NCBI GenBank assembly: GCA_032158295.1
Contig: CM063258.1
Span: forward strand, 3,616,001 to 3,680,000
Reading direction: 5' to 3'
Source: Pycnopodia helianthoides
Taxonomy: Eukaryota; Echinodermata; Asteroidea; Forcipulatida; Asteriidae
Length of the DNA: 64,000 nucleotides
Part shown: positions 49,773 to 62,600 of the stretch, piece by piece
Layout of the letters: each line of letters opens with the position of its first letter
Position numbering within the stretch: position 1 is the first letter of the stretch
The notes under the pieces: generated by a model
Told to the model about the DNA's origin: nothing
Database searches by the model: none
Seen by the model: only the letters and a program-made list of their open reading frames with translations
Position numbers and translations under genes: made by a program

Positions 49773-52189
49773 TATGAGCACAATCATTTGATCTCTCTCT
49801 GTCTTGGGGTCATGTTTCTTCAAACAAACAAAAACCAAAAATCTGGACACGGTAGAGTGATAACATTGCATTGTGATAATGAATGAAAACAACTGTGAAA
49901 AAAAATAGACCAACCATGGAAAAGTTTCCAAATCCAGCTTCCATCTCTTAATTTATTTTAACCAAGTATTAAATATGATAGGACCAAAATATGTTTTTTG
50001 GGGGGCAAAATAAAGAAGCGGTTAATGAACAAAACTCTCTCCACTTTTTGAGTCTCATGGATAAAACATCCGCAGGTTACCCGGGTGTGGTATTTGAGCC
50101 AATAACCCTGCCTTTTTTTTTTACAAGTGACATTCGCATTTTTTATTTAGTGCTCTGACTGGAAAAATTGACTGCCACTCTCTAAAGTATATTTTTTAAG
50201 GATGTTGGACTTCATTTCCCTTTAAAAAAATATTCCTCTTGTGAAATTGTTTGTATCTAAAATGCTAAATTTTGACCTTTAAAAAAGGAAAATTCAAGCG
50301 CACATTTTGACACGCCAAGCCCAAGGGAGCTAAAATGGACTGTAGCGAGCAGCATTGTCAAGACCATCGTAGACCTGAAAAATTGTTTATTTTTCATGAT
50401 TTTGACACTTTATAGTTCAAATAAAAGTGCCTGTGCCTCTCTCTGACTCTGTATACAGGTATACATCATTGTTCTGTCAACCCTGGACAGGTAAGGATAT
50501 AATCTGACCTAAATTAAGGGAGATAAAGTGGCAGTCGGATACAGAATTTTAGCCCTCTACTTTAGCTAGCTGCAGGCCTGGGCTGGCTTAGTGATACTTC
50601 ACAAAAACAGACAAATTGCCTCCATTCATCATCATGCCTTGATTGCATTGGTGCCCTTTTTGAGTTCATGAGTTTGAAATGTTGCGGTAAAAGTTTAAAT
50701 TTCCCTTACAAAGTCAAGGCATGTTAAGGTACCCTTTTCAAGAACGAATCACTGTCACGGCTTTGCTACACTAGTCACGACGTTACGTACATTTCTGCAT
50801 TATGTATGTTTGCCGATTGTTGTGTGTTCTGATGATGATTGATGGTGTACTCAATTCATTTGTCGTCTGCTTTTACCGGTAAGGCACACGTATATCTCTT
50901 GTTCACGATCAAACGTGAAGCTGTAAAACCCATAAAATAAAAACCTGTATGTGTATGTGTTTCATTCATTATGGAATCTGATCATACTTGCCATAAAATT
51001 TCTATAAACGGACGTGCGGAAATGATGAAATTGACACTACATAGCCATCCAGTTCCAGTCACGAACATCTTTTTGCACTTTGACATTCTCCTTATTCCTG
51101 TTGATTACATTACCGCCAAAAGAGGGCGCTTTGACTTCTGTTTTGCCTTTATTTTAAATTGTTTAGATTTCTCCGGTATAGTTTGGTTTTAAAGCCTTAA
51201 TTCTTTACTTGTATTTAATACCAAGTTTTAAAGAGACAATACCCCCATCTTTATGAAGTCATGACATAATATTCCGTTCACTCGAAGCAGACGACAAGCA
51301 ATTAAACAAAAATAGTAATAAATAACCCGCTATTTTTGTAACACGCCCTCGTGCGTTGAGTATTTCTCCATGAATTGGTATGGTACCAAAACAACAAACA
51401 ATTCAAAAGTGATCGAAGAACTGTAGCTACCAGACAAACAAATTGTGCATTCCACACAAAATCGTCTGCGCGCAAGAGTTTGGGCGGGACAGTTGAAATA
51501 ATGATTCAACAAGTGTTTAGGGGCCTAGGCTAGTAGGTAGTAGTAGTATAAAATGGAATTTGTAGTCTTATTTACCAAAATTTAATGACTTGCTCTTGCA
51601 GTAACTTACTAATGGAAGATGAAGTGCTCTGACGTTCACCTCCTGACTCCCTGACCTGCTGAGTGGCAAGTCCCCGGGTAAAACATTCAGAAACGTGGGC
51701 CAATGAAAGTGTGCAGGCTTAGCCTATACAACTGTGCAATTTCAGCCGTTGTGCGTCAGACATGATTACAGGGTTGTTCACATCGATTTATTGGAAAGGA
51801 ACACCAGGTAAGCAATTCCAGTTGTGTGTGGACAAGCCCTAAAGCTCTATCAAACTATAATTAGTGAGAGCATGTTGGTTGTGGCGAGTGTGCCATAACT
51901 ATAAGAGGCCCATGGTCATTAATTTGGCCCATGACTGGCCCTTGATAATTTTAGGCATTCTCTACTTGCACGGATCCGCCATGTGCGTGTCTCAACTTCA
52001 TGCTTCACTTGCATTGTATTTATGTATCTGTTTGGATAAAAGTGTCATTTACGTTTTACCGTGACAAGAGTTATGTAATGCTTCCATTCACTGCTGTCCC
52101 AAATTCGAGGCTCTGACACGCAAATGGCTGACCGTGCAAAGGGCAAATTTACGGTCTGTAACTTTGGTGTGTTAATAGTGAAACTGTAC
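49773..52189. other. intergenic DNA without recognised features
   Basis: About 2.4 kb in which I see no exon, RNA gene or clear repeat. Short frames lack domains. Confidence 0.4.
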
Positions 52190-52294
52190 AGGGGTCAATT
52201 TCACAAAACTCTTCCTAACTTAGGACTAGTCCTAGGCAATGCTAAGAGATAGGACTAGTCCTAAGTTAGGAAGAGTTTTGTGAAATCGACCCCA
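52190..52294. mobile_element. 105-bp palindromic MITE
   Basis: GGGGTCAATTTCACAAAACTC and TTCCTAACTTAGGACTAG at the left are mirrored by CTAGTCCTAAGTTAGGAAG and AGTTTTGTGAAATCGACCCC. Only about 15 unpaired bases lie in the centre. The decayed block at 11255-11425 may be related. Confidence 0.8.
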
Positions 52295-52604
52295 GGCTCT
52301 TTGTATGTAGTGGAGAATCCAACGTACCACGACCCCCTCCCCCTCCATGTTTCAAAAAACAAAATTGTCCATGCTAAATGGAGCGGCTCAATTCTTCTGG
52401 TAACTTTAAGAAGGCCACTTTCATGAGTGGCGCAAGTTGAGGGGCGTGCCGGGGCGGGGCAAAGACGTGACTCGTTGTGAGATGTAAAGCAACAGCAACT
52501 TGGCAATTAATTTGAACTGCACGGTGTAGTCAGGGATCACACCCAAGTTTACGGTACAACCTGGGAAGCGGCATCCAAGGGGACTTCGGGGATGTGACTT
52601 TTTA
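52295..52604. other. intergenic DNA
   Basis: Nothing supported. Confidence 0.3.
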
Positions 52605-52735
52605 ATTCAAATATCGAGTAATAAACCAAAAGTGAAACTGAGTGAGTAAATTTTTAGTAATTTTGGGGTTGAACAAAGACAAATAATTGATTAGAGCGGG
52701 ATTTGAACCAACGACCTCCGGATTAATCTAGCCCT
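52605..52735 (-). repeat. tRNA-related SINE
   Basis: On the minus strand: tRNA-like ATTAATCCGGAGGTCGTTGG, B-box GGTTCAAATCCCGC, then TTGTTCAACCCCAAAATTAC and GTTTCACTTTTGGTTTATTA. Same arrangement as the window start. Confidence 0.5.
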
Positions 52736-53406
52736 ATTTTGGTAGTCTCCCTATTAATAATTGTCATATCTTTGTTCGTGGGTGCCAGTAATATTATAAG
52801 CCATACAATCTTGCAAACATCTAGGGTCGCCATGTTGCAACGCATGAGTCGAGTGTTATCGTCTTTTAAATTGATCGAGAGAGGGCGCCGTTTGTCGTAT
52901 GCCAATCAAACTGCAGCTGGCACTATTTATACCGGCGGGTACCATTAATTATAAAAACATGCAGGGCCTAAAGGTGAGATGAGGTGGTTAGCACAGCCTT
53001 GACCGAGATGCGTGATTAAAGATCTTGTATTAGGAAATGTTGCCCATCAATAAGCACGGGTATCTACGGAATTGTTATTTCCGCTTTACTCAATAAGTGG
53101 CAGGCGCCAGACATACAGGCCTATGCGCCTGTAGTCAATATCTTTCTTTTGTTTCCTTTCCCCCTTTTGTTCGTTTTTTGTTGCTGTTGTTGTTGTTGTT
53201 TTGGGTTTTTTTTAGGGGAGGGGTTTAAACTTAGCATTTCCTTTATTATTATTGAGCATGGAAACCTGGGAAGGGTATGGGGAACCTTGACTTTCTATTC
53301 GAAGGTCGAGCCGATAGGAGTTGGTTGGTCTAGGGTAGGGGCCCATTGTATTCGTTTCTTGCCAGCAAAATGTCTTTCGGAATTTCTTAAACGTATAGTT
53401 GAGCAG
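52736..53406. other. intergenic DNA
   Basis: No recognised gene. A TTG-repeat tract occurs at 53180-53205. Confidence 0.35.
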
Positions 53407-53656
53407 TACAGGGCCCAATTTCATGGAGCTGCTTAAGCAAAAAATTTGCTTAATCACGAAAATAGCTCGCTTATTTTACACATGTTACTGGCCAAAATTC
53501 CATGCCTTATACATTGCTTGTGACTGGTATTAGCTGTTGTTTACTTGGCATAACAATTGAGTGTAGTCTTGGCCGGTAGTCTGATTTTGCTAAGCAAGGA
53601 TTTTTTTGCTTAAGCAAAATTTTGTGCTTAAGCAGCTCCATGAAATTGGGCCCAGT
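53407..53656. mobile_element. GGGCCCAATTTCAT MITE, full length
   Basis: Ends are TACAGGGCCCAATTTCATGG and its reverse complement CCATGAAATTGGGCCCAGTA, about 250 bp. Just inside, AGCTGCTTAAGCA and TGCTTAAGCAGCT extend the inverted repeat. Relatives: 39150-39306, 56143-56356 and the interrupted copy 56381-57335. Confidence 0.85.
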
Positions 53657-54610
53657 AATGTTCTCTCTTGTGCCAATACGAATATGTTTATTAGGAGGCA
53701 CCATGTATGTGTGCACAATGTTAAGGGAAACAAGTTAAAGGCCCGAAGCACTAAGATTCATCTTGTAAGTTGTCAAATATTACCGAAGTGATTTGTATTG
53801 TGACTTCACACTTTGCTTAGCAACTAAGAATGATACACAGTTAAGATCAATCTTAACTCATTGTGAAATCGGCCCCTGGGGTGATATTGAAAACCGACAC
53901 TATACCCAAGTGTCCAGGTTCGTTCAACAATGTGTGTCAAATTGTGTGCCTTTTATCAAAAAATGCATTTTTTTTCCGTTCTCTTATTCGCTGCTCACTC
54001 ATAAAGGTCCCTGACTGCAGAGTACAACATGTCAAAAGTCTAACATTCCCCGACAAAAGTAATGAATTTATAGACTGTTGAAAAAAAAGTTTTGAAAGAA
54101 AGAAGGCGACATATTTTTGGAATGAAGCTCTCAGCCATACGATAGTTTCCCCAAGTTCCACATGTTACGTCACAGCTTATATCCCCCTAAATCAAACCTG
54201 CAGGGGTATTTGCTAAAACAATTTCTCCCGTCGCTAAAATTATGTAAAAAGTTCAGGGTCACAGGAAGTCCCCGCCGGGTACGAGACACAGTATTTAATG
54301 TGGCATTAGTTAAAACACCACCTGAAAATCAGCGTTATACCACCATGGCTCGGTGATGTTCAAGTGTTCGTCGTCCCCTGCAAACGACAACTTAGCTGTC
54401 GTCCATGTCAAAGTTGGTGTTTTCAATTAATTTGTATTTTAAAAACCAGATTGAGCTGCTTCTGTAAAGATGGAATATAATGCCCCTTGGTGGGAAGTAT
54501 AATCAGATGTGGGGTGCCGTACATTCTTTATGTGGAGAGTGGAGAAGTTAAATTGATTGTTTCCTCCTAGATGCTATTATAGTAATTGTTCGAACACTTA
54601 TACACTAGTC
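53657..54610. other. intergenic DNA
   Basis: Short frames only; a segment near 53830 (TAAGATCAATCTTAACTCA) is a small inverted repeat. Confidence 0.35.
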
Positions 54611-54984
54611 TTAAAGGCAAGACAAATATTGGTAATACTCAATAAATACATTACCATAAAACTTACTTGGTAAGGAGCACCTGAGAACTGCTGATAGTTT
54701 AACACATTGTGAGAAACGACTCTGAAGTAATGAAGTTTTTGAGAAAGAGGTAATTTCTCACTGAAATATTTGAATCTTAGAAAGAAGCCGTTCTCAGGCA
54801 TTTTGAAAAGCACACAATTATTCTATGCAACAAGTGTTTTTCCTTCTTTCATTATTTTCTTGCAACTTCGATGACCGATTGAGCCCAAATTTTCACAGGT
54901 GTGTTATTTTATGCATATGTTGGGATGCACCATGCAGTGAGGATACCTGTCTTTGACAATTACCGAAAGTATACCCTGCCTTCA
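54611..54984 (+). mobile_element. TTAA MITE, family C copy 6
   Basis: Left border TTAA; left end AAGGCAAGACAAATATTGG; right end CCGAAAGTATACCCTGCC with the right TTAA mutated to TCAA. Confidence 0.75.
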
Positions 54985-55255
54985 AGGGCCTAGGAGTTTA
55001 TTTCATTTAATTTGTGGCCCACAGGCCAAATTACAATAATGCTACAACAAAAAACACCAACAATACTCCACGATGGTGTCAAAACAAAACAATTTAAAGG
55101 CAAAAGTTATGGTACTGCCGGGATAAATTAAATAAAAAAAATTAAGAGACGATAAGATCAATCAAATTAAGAAGCTCTCACCTGATCATTTTTTTCGGTT
55201 TCCACCTCTTCGTACAAAATAATGTCAAATTTTGTTCAATGATTAAATTGAATAA
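54985..55255. other. intergenic DNA
   Basis: Nothing supported. Confidence 0.3.
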
Positions 55256-55647
55256 TTAAAGGTATTTTACAGGATGGGTAAGGATGAAAACATCGTTGTT
55301 TAATTTTAGCCCTAAAACTTCTGATCGTAGAACTATTTTTCTCTGAAATATTTCCCTCTGAAATTAAGTCTTTTTTGTGAAAATTGTATCTGGAAACCTA
55401 AAAAAACCACCGCAACAGCTGATTTCAGTTTTGAGTATTGAAATTAAGGACAATGTGTTTACATGCTGAAAATTGAGCATAGTTTTTTTCACTTTGTTCT
55501 CCTGACTCAAACAACGGACTAAGCCCAAATTTTCACAGGTCTGATAATCATGGTATATTGTTGATCACACAAATAATAAATACACACAAACATGAACATT
55601 GTCTGCTACTATTTTGTCAGCTCTACCAACAATATAATACATTTTAA
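55256..55647 (+). mobile_element. TTAA MITE, family F
   Basis: TTAA at 55256 and 55644; left end AGGTATTTTACAGGATGGG, right end TCAGCTCTACCAACAATATA. The internal AAATTTTCACAGGTCTG and GTTGATCACACAAA match the common body of the other TTAA families. Its right part matches the end of the family B copy at 11856. Confidence 0.7.
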
Positions 55648-56142
55648 ACACAATTATTGAAGGGTTTCACTGTATAGTCACACGCTACATCGGCACAATC
55701 GAGGAAAAACTAATTACAACTAAACCATTATCACAAAGATGAAAACGAAATTCACTGGGGAAGTTTTAACACAAGGTCTTTGCACTTTTAATAAAGGAGT
55801 TCTTTGATAAATGCAACTCTTGCGAAGTGTCACGCCCGTACAGATAACCTCGGAGTGACCCTCCGGAATTTTCACCCGCCCCGGGAATAAGTACCGAAAA
55901 AAACCACAGATTATTGCGGCCATGCACCAATATCAAACCACTCAACTATTACATTAAACGAAACCAGTTGCATAATAGAGCTGAGATTGTAATTACACCT
56001 GCTGGTTATTATTAATAAGTAGGGTCTAGAACGCAAGATTTCGTCTGGACGATTGTAACGACCGCCAGGGGCGTCTCCCAAGTCGATCCTTGTCCTCGAT
56101 TCGAACTGTTCGGTGCCACTTGGTTGTTTCTTTTAAGTTGGT
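55648..56142. other. intergenic DNA
   Basis: No recognised feature. Confidence 0.3.
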
Positions 56143-56356
56143 TAGCAGAAACATGGTCAAATGTTGCTTAACATTCGTCTGCTAAGCAAAAACATAAATA
56201 GGATACCAGTACCATTTGGTACAATGTGACCATAGAGCAATGAACAGGATGTGACATGCTGTTTTATAGCTGGTAAGCTTATTCTGGTAACAAGCATCAT
56301 TTTGTTGTGCTTAAAGCTACTTTTTGGGCTTAAGCAGCTCTATGAAATTGGGCCCA
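56143..56356. mobile_element. partial GGGCCCAATTTCAT MITE
   Basis: TTGCTTAACATTCGTCTGCT, AGCTGGTAAGCTTATTCTGG, TGTTGTGCTTAAAG and GGGCTTAAGCAGCTCTATG, AAATTGGGCCCAG form the right half of the MITE. The left end is not recognisable. Confidence 0.65.
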
Positions 56357-56404
56357 GATTACCGGCAAATTATTTGCCATCAGGGCCCAATTTCATAAAG
56401 CTGC

Positions 56405-56820
56405 TTAAAGGCCCTGTACACTATTGGTAATTGTCAAAGACCAGTCTTCTCACTTGGTGAGTCTCAACATATGGATAAAATAACAAACCCGTAAAAACTT
56501 GAGCTCAATTGGTCGTCGAAGTTGCGAGATAACTATGAAAGAAAAAACACCCTTGTCACACGAAGTTGTGTGCTTTCAGAATATTTTACTGAGAAATTAC
56601 TCAGTAAAACTCAGTTGATTTCGAGACCTCAAATTCTAATTCTGAGGTCTCGAAATCAAATTCTGGAAAATTACTTCTTTCTCGAAAACTATGTCACTTC
56701 AGAGGGAGCCGTTTCTCACAATGTTTTATACTGTCAACCTCTCCCCATTACTCGTTACCAAGTAAGGTTTTATGCTAATAATTATTTTGAGTAATTACCA
56801 ATAGTGTCCACTGCCTTTAA
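56405..56820 (-). mobile_element. TTAA MITE, family C copy 7, reverse, nested
   Basis: TTAA-bounded; left AAGGCCCTGTACACTATTGG then TAATTGTCAAAGACCAG, right AATAGTGTCCACTGCCTTTAA. A central small palindrome (ATTTCGAGACCTCAAATTC facing GAGGTCTCGAAAT, 56619-56658) is an insertion absent from other copies. Confidence 0.8.
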
Positions 56821-57167
56821 AGGCCCTGTACACTATTGGTAAGATCGAAAAACACAAATGTTCACAGATTCACACATAACTTACATGATTTAAAGTATTG
56901 GTAGAAAGGGTTCCTTGAAATATTTCTGCCTTAAATGCTATCGTTTCTGAGAAATGAGTAAAACAATAGTTTTTATTACGCGTGATAAAAACTTGATGTT
57001 TGAAAACACATAAGGTCTCTTTTCACTATTTTCTAGTGACCTCGGTGACCAATTGAGCTCAAACTTTCACAGGTTTGTTTGTTCATGCATAGGCCCTAAT
57101 ATTATTGAATCACACAAAATGTGGACACTGATTTTGAGCTGTTACCAAAAGTGTACAATAACTTTAA
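56817..57167 (+). mobile_element. TTAA MITE, family B copy 3, nested
   Basis: Begins at the TTAA that ends the preceding element. Left AAGGCCCTGTACACTATTGG, right CCAAAAGTGTACAATAACTT. Body matches 10018-10359. Confidence 0.85.
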
Positions 57168-57335
57168 GCTGAAAATTGGCTGAACAACTCTTTGTTAAGA
57201 AAAAATAAGCAGAGTACCAGTCACAGATTGGTACATGTGAAATGTTATATTGGCTGGTAACCTTATTCTGGTAAGCATAATTTTGTTGTGCTCAGCCATT
57301 TTTGTGCTTAAGCAGCTCTATGAAATTGGGCCTAG

Positions 57336-57594
57336 TTGGCTGTTTTGTAACTACATACAAACATTGCTTACAGAGTACACATGCGAAGCAACAGTTCTGT
57401 TTTGCAGCTGTATGTGTAACTCCCGGGCCCAGTCTTGGCATGTCATCGATTATACTTTGAGTTTGTGTCATTAATACGACGAACTATGTTGTGTGATGAT
57501 CGCTTTGAGCATGTTAGGCTACATTGAAGGCTGAACGGGTAGTGCTCAGTAAACAAAATGCGTTAAGTGAATATCTTAGACTGTATAAGTCTCG
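57336..57594. other. intergenic DNA
   Basis: Nothing supported. Confidence 0.3.
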
Positions 57595-58080
57595 CGCGTA
57601 TTGAAAACGAAAACAACCACTCGAACGAAGACTGTGTTTTTCTATGAAATCAAATCTTCTTTTGAAAGTTACACTTATGCAAAATTCTATATAAAAAAAA
57701 CAATACCCAAAGCTATTATTTTGTAATAACGCAAATTTTAATTTGTTTGTAATACAAAATAATAAGAAAAACTTTTATTGAAGCAAAATAAAAACTTGGG
57801 ACGGGCTATGGGATGCTTACTTTTTAGACACCCCATTTGCCAATCACGCCCGTATTCGTGCTACCATTACATAATGTTTAATGATAGGCCTATAACATAA
57901 ACGTCAGTTGGGCAATGATTCTTAATTGTTTACGAGTAACCGGAACACAGAGGTCAAGTCTTATCCTTGGGTTTTCTTTGTTGATTTGTTAAATTTGTGT
58001 TACTTTCATATAGTTCATGGCTAAATTTTACTCTCCAAACAATATGACACAGTTTTATAGCCATAAATTACGTTAAACTA
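57595..58080. repeat. dispersed repeat, copy 2
   Basis: Same order of blocks as 26830-27257: CTATGAAATCAAATCTTCTTT, AATACCCAAAGCTA, CTTGGGACGGG, CACCCCATTTGCCAATCACG, CGTCAGTTGGGCAATG and GAGGTCAAGTCTTATCC. Confidence 0.65.
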
Positions 58081-59488
58081 AAGCGTTTGAAGAAACAGAA
58101 GCGCACGCACGTGAAACTCAATACGGTTTGGACCAACTTGGTCCCCGAAGTTCGGGTACACGCGGGACTTGCACGGTCTTTCGTTGGAATTGAATGATTC
58201 TTGACACAAACTTAGAAAAACTATACTCAGGGCTTATAACACATTTCAAGCTTTTTAGATTTTCGTTCTCATAAAAGCTAAGGGCCTTTTATGATTCTGT
58301 GTTGCGTGCAATGCTTTTTAATTTGTAAGGGCTTACCTTTTTAAGTCAGTGACAAAACCATTGATCACTTTGATTGGAATGGAGCAAATAGAATGAATTA
58401 GTGTTGTAAACCGCTCATTGAATTATCTGTAAGGGAAGCTAGGACGTAATACCTCCCTCGTCTACCGAAATTAGTCACAATGTTGATGAATACAATAAGG
58501 TAAACCTTTAAAAATCACTTAAACCACATCGCTCTTTAATTGTCCTGACTGAACAGCTGGTACCTATATTTTTTGTCAGTACTATTATTAGCACCAGTGT
58601 ATCTATTAGATGAAAGTACTGGCCTCTGAAAGGAAACTATATTGAAGGTAGTCAGATAAATTTGTATGGTCAGTTTTCATCGTGGTTGCCGTTGTGATAT
58701 ATCTCGGTGGTTCTAATATGAACTTGTGTTATAAAGAACAAGCGTGGAGCGCACCATGGGGGCGGGATTAAAGGTTAAGACTCGGGCAACTTGTAAGAAT
58801 GTAGGGGTTGTCTCGGAAGTACTCTAATGGGATGATCTGTTTGCGTTTGTCACAGATGATTCATTTGCTATTGGAAACTTATCTGGAAGGGAGAAAAGCA
58901 ATCTGTTAATAAACTATTTTTCATCTGGGTTAGGATGCTGAAAATTAAGCCTACATAGCGAGGGAACATTTTCCCCATGATTGTGTTTTTTGTTTGTTTG
59001 TGTTCCCTCCGACGGGTTCCTTCCTCACCCCCGTGCAAAATGAGATGTCCTTGGTCGCTCCACTTCTCTGGGCTATGATTCGCTGGGTAAAGTTATAGTT
59101 CAGCCGTCTGGGTACCTCGAATCTATCACAAGTCCGTAAGGTGTACGCTGGTCCTCTTGACAAGGTGTTTGACTGGCCAGGGCGCGGGACAGGACTTGGT
59201 TATCCGAAGGCGAATTGTTGCAACCCCAAGGAAAACCGGGCGACGGCACTGTATGTACGGTGAGAAATCGTCTGGCTGCCTCTGTTGCGACAAGTTCTGC
59301 TCGGCCGGACTTTGTCAACTTTTTTTGTCGTTGGTCATCAGCGAGAGAGAGAGAGAGCTGGCAGACAAACCCCTTATCAACATCTTAAAGAAACCACTTC
59401 GAAGTCTCAGGCTTGGCTGTCTGCGCACCCATGTCGTAGTTGGAGCTTGTATCAGATTTGGCGATTTTCTCTATTTTTTTTTTAAGGG
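58081..59488. other. intergenic DNA, possible upstream region
   Basis: No repeats recognised. 59100-59330 is somewhat richer in CG. A GAGAGAGAGAGA run at 59342-59356 and a T-run at 59473-59483 precede the candidate exon; these may be 5' UTR or promoter but nothing proves it. Confidence 0.3.
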
Positions 59489-59615
59489 ATGGATCGGACT
59501 TTTGTGCGATGCCCGTTAGGGATGGGCAGCATTGTGCGCCTGGTAATCGGCGTTTATCTAGTTCTCTTATCAGTAAATGCAGTTTGGTCTCAAGGAGTCT
59601 TTGCACTACCACAAG
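59489..59615 (+). CDS. candidate first exon with signal peptide
   Basis: Two in-frame ATGs (59489 and 59522) follow an in-frame TAA at 59483; both have a purine at -3 and G at +4. From the second ATG the peptide begins MGSIVRLVIGVYLVLLSVNA, continues VWSQGVFALPQ, and the exon stops one base into a Gly codon at CACAAG/GTACGT. A short basic start, a hydrophobic core of about 14 residues, a small-residue cleavage region and a phase-1 donor are typical of first exons of secreted or membrane proteins. I do not recognise the family, and no downstream exon was found before 64000. Confidence 0.4.
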
Positions 59616-62600
59616 GTACGTTGAATCTTCAAATTCATTCCCTGTTTCCTTATTAACCGATCAAACTCCACAGCAAAAAAACCTTATTGTAGCCATGGCT
59701 ATGTTTGTTCTGTACGCTGACTCTATACTGGAGTTCGTATTTGTTTACGTTGCAAAAAAAAAGTGAACCCGGTTGGGTTGGTCTGGTGTGCGTGGGTGCC
59801 GCCATGATGAATTTCATCCAAATTCGGGCCAAACTGTGTCATGTCATGTGTGAAATTAATACAGTTTGTTGCGAAGCGTATTTTATTACAGCGGAAGTGC
59901 AGATGTCATTTCGGGAGCCCGGCCAAGTTCATTGCTTGGGCGTCTTATTTTGATGGTCATAGTTATCAATACACGGTGGCCATTTTCATGTTAGTTTGAT
60001 ATGCGTCAGATTAAGTCAGTTCAGTTAAATGGTGGAATGGTACTCTGACATTTTTTTTCTTCTAGAAAGTTCCAGTAAAGGTCTTCCAGGACTCTTGTCA
60101 ATGTCACTTCTAAAGCTGTAAACGGTTGATATTTAAGACTAACCTCACCGTTATCAATGGTATGGGGGATGACAGAAATGTGTAAAATGCAATAGAAAAA
60201 AATTCCACAAAGTTCCACGAATGCACCTAAAAAAAATAACAGGAACATTTATTGACAAAATTGTCTAAGATTTGACTTTTAATGGTGTTGAAAGGAATGT
60301 TGTACCACCAATTTTTGAAAGAATGCATAAATCTTAACCTGTTAATTTTTCCAACAGTAGGCTATCTCTATCAGTAATAACCAGCAAAATCGCAGTGAAA
60401 TAACACTTTCATTGTCGGTTCGTTTTTTGTGTGTACATTTTTATCCGTTATAATGACAAAAACAGTTTGTCCACTCATTCCAAATTCCAGCCAGTGGACC
60501 TAAATAATATATAGGTGGATTTCAACTGAATTACAGCATTCAAACGAAAATATTTAACTTTGACTTGAAGCCTATACTATTGAGCAATACAGAGGGCGTG
60601 GCACATCCATAATGCATATTATGCCAAGATGTCATTGTGCAGCTTTTTCGTTGAGTGGATCACTCAAATATGAGTTGTTTTCAAAAAATGTATTGTGTCC
60701 TCCAGTTGGGGCTCGATATATGGCACGGTGTACCCCCCCCCCCCCCATCCTACTGTGTCTTCATTGTGTTCTGTGAATATCAAGAATTCTTTAGAGGATT
60801 TTAGTTGTGGGGGCAGGGGTTACTTCTGTACAAGAGGAAAAAGAGTGTGTTAAAATATTGGAACATTTGAGAGCGAGGAAAAATCCTCTGCCACATTTCG
60901 GGCATGGCATAGTGTCCTCGCCTCGTCTCGTACTTAACGATGAACTCTGGTGTTTATTTGATCAATGTCAGCCTCTGTATAAATCTTCGCGGTTGGGCCT
61001 CGACATCATAACGATACTGTTGGCGGTGCTTTTTGGTACGAGTAAAGCGGAAAGGTTGTCGATTCCAATTATAAACAGAAAAGTACAAATGATAAGATTT
61101 TCATGTTTTACTTATTCTATACTTCAACGAATCATTGCATGTTTAAGCCTGAAGCTTGAAATGTTGGCAACACCGTTGAAAAGAAGATGATCAAGAAATG
61201 CTCAATAGTAACGAGAAAAAAACTCAGACGGGAAAATCACGTGTTCAGATGAAGACTGGAAACTATGTAGATCAAGATTGGTTTCGAATCTGTGTCAACA
61301 AAGGTGAAAGGCCTAGAAAATACACGCGTAATTATGACTCGTACTTAAACTGCTAACCTGGGATACCATTCTCGATCGGGATCAAGTCTGGGGATCCAGC
61401 CGAAGAAGAGTATACCCCAGGAGCTTTTACCCGATACTCCCCGCATTCCATGACCTCATGAGGACGTATCAGCATTGTTTACGTAACAAGTGTGGCTTGC
61501 GGTCTGTCACCAGTTTCGTGATTTATTTCCGGTCATTAAACCACGTGCATTCAGTGTCTGTGTCTGGTGCCACCCCAAACACAAATCACTATCTTTTAAT
61601 AAGTACCGGTAGGTTTGATGGTCTGACAAACGGTTCTTTTTTTCTCTCGGGGAATCTCCTTTTGGTAGGATGTCAACCATAGCCATTCGTAGTGGGGGAT
61701 CCATAGCCATCTGTAGTGGGGGGGGGGGGGGGGCACAGCCATCCATACTGGGGAACCCACAGCAACCCGCAGTGCATGGGAATCTCTGTTGAGACAATCC
61801 ATGTCGATCTGTACTACTTGTTGTTCAGGTTGCCAGGGACCCTTATGGTTTTTAACAATGCATTGATTTAACCCTAAAACACTGTGTTGTGGCCAACCCC
61901 AATATTAATGGAGAAGTGTATAGTAGTGATTGATCAGCCGGTTTTCATTTTGTGTGCGTTCCAGACAGCCGTAACAAAATCCATTGTAAGAACTCAATGC
62001 TCTTTTGCTCTTGTGATATCACACAAACAAAATGATCTTTATGAAGAAAGTAAACTTCATCAACGAAAATAACGCTTAGCATTACTTACATACCACCAGC
62101 AGTTAAACAAAATCGGTGCCGGCATAATTTATCAAACACGATGCTGCTGTAACTATGGATGCCTGATGCGAGTAGGATAAGGGTCACAGCAGCTGGAATC
62201 TTGTCTGTGACCGAAGGCGACATATCATGCCGGGCGGGACAGAGACCTCACTGCCACGTTGACGCCATACTTAGTGTTGATCATTCCTCATATATTATAT
62301 ATATATAATACTTGTATTGTTGCTCTTTGATATATTATTTCAAATATTTTGTTATACAGACAACATGATATTTCTGTTCTTAGATAATGAGCCTCCAAAC
62401 GAGGCAACAAGTTTTTTTTTAAATCAGACTGGTCTGGACTAGAGAACCTTGTGTTTCTTCAACATTTCGATTTTGGGTGCACATGATTTTAGGGACCATT
62501 ACTGAATCTCGATTTGCAAATGGTATGCGTAAACTGAGATGGAGAAAACAGTGATAGACTGTCACTTTCTATTAACCAACCCCACTGGTCTGAACTCATG

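Larger units (their letters stand above)
56381..57335. mobile_element. GGGCCCAATTTCAT MITE split by two TTAA elements
   Basis: Left fragment AGGGCCCAATTTCATAAAGC to CTGCTTAA (56381-56408); right fragment TTAAGCTGAAAATTGGC to AAATTGGGCCTAG (57164-57335). The interruption lies exactly at the TTAA inside the TGCTTAAGC motif of the host element. Confidence 0.85.

Noticed and set aside
60807..61190. 127-codon plus-strand frame
   Set aside because: It starts with GTG, has no recognised domain and no splice context; possible chance frame.
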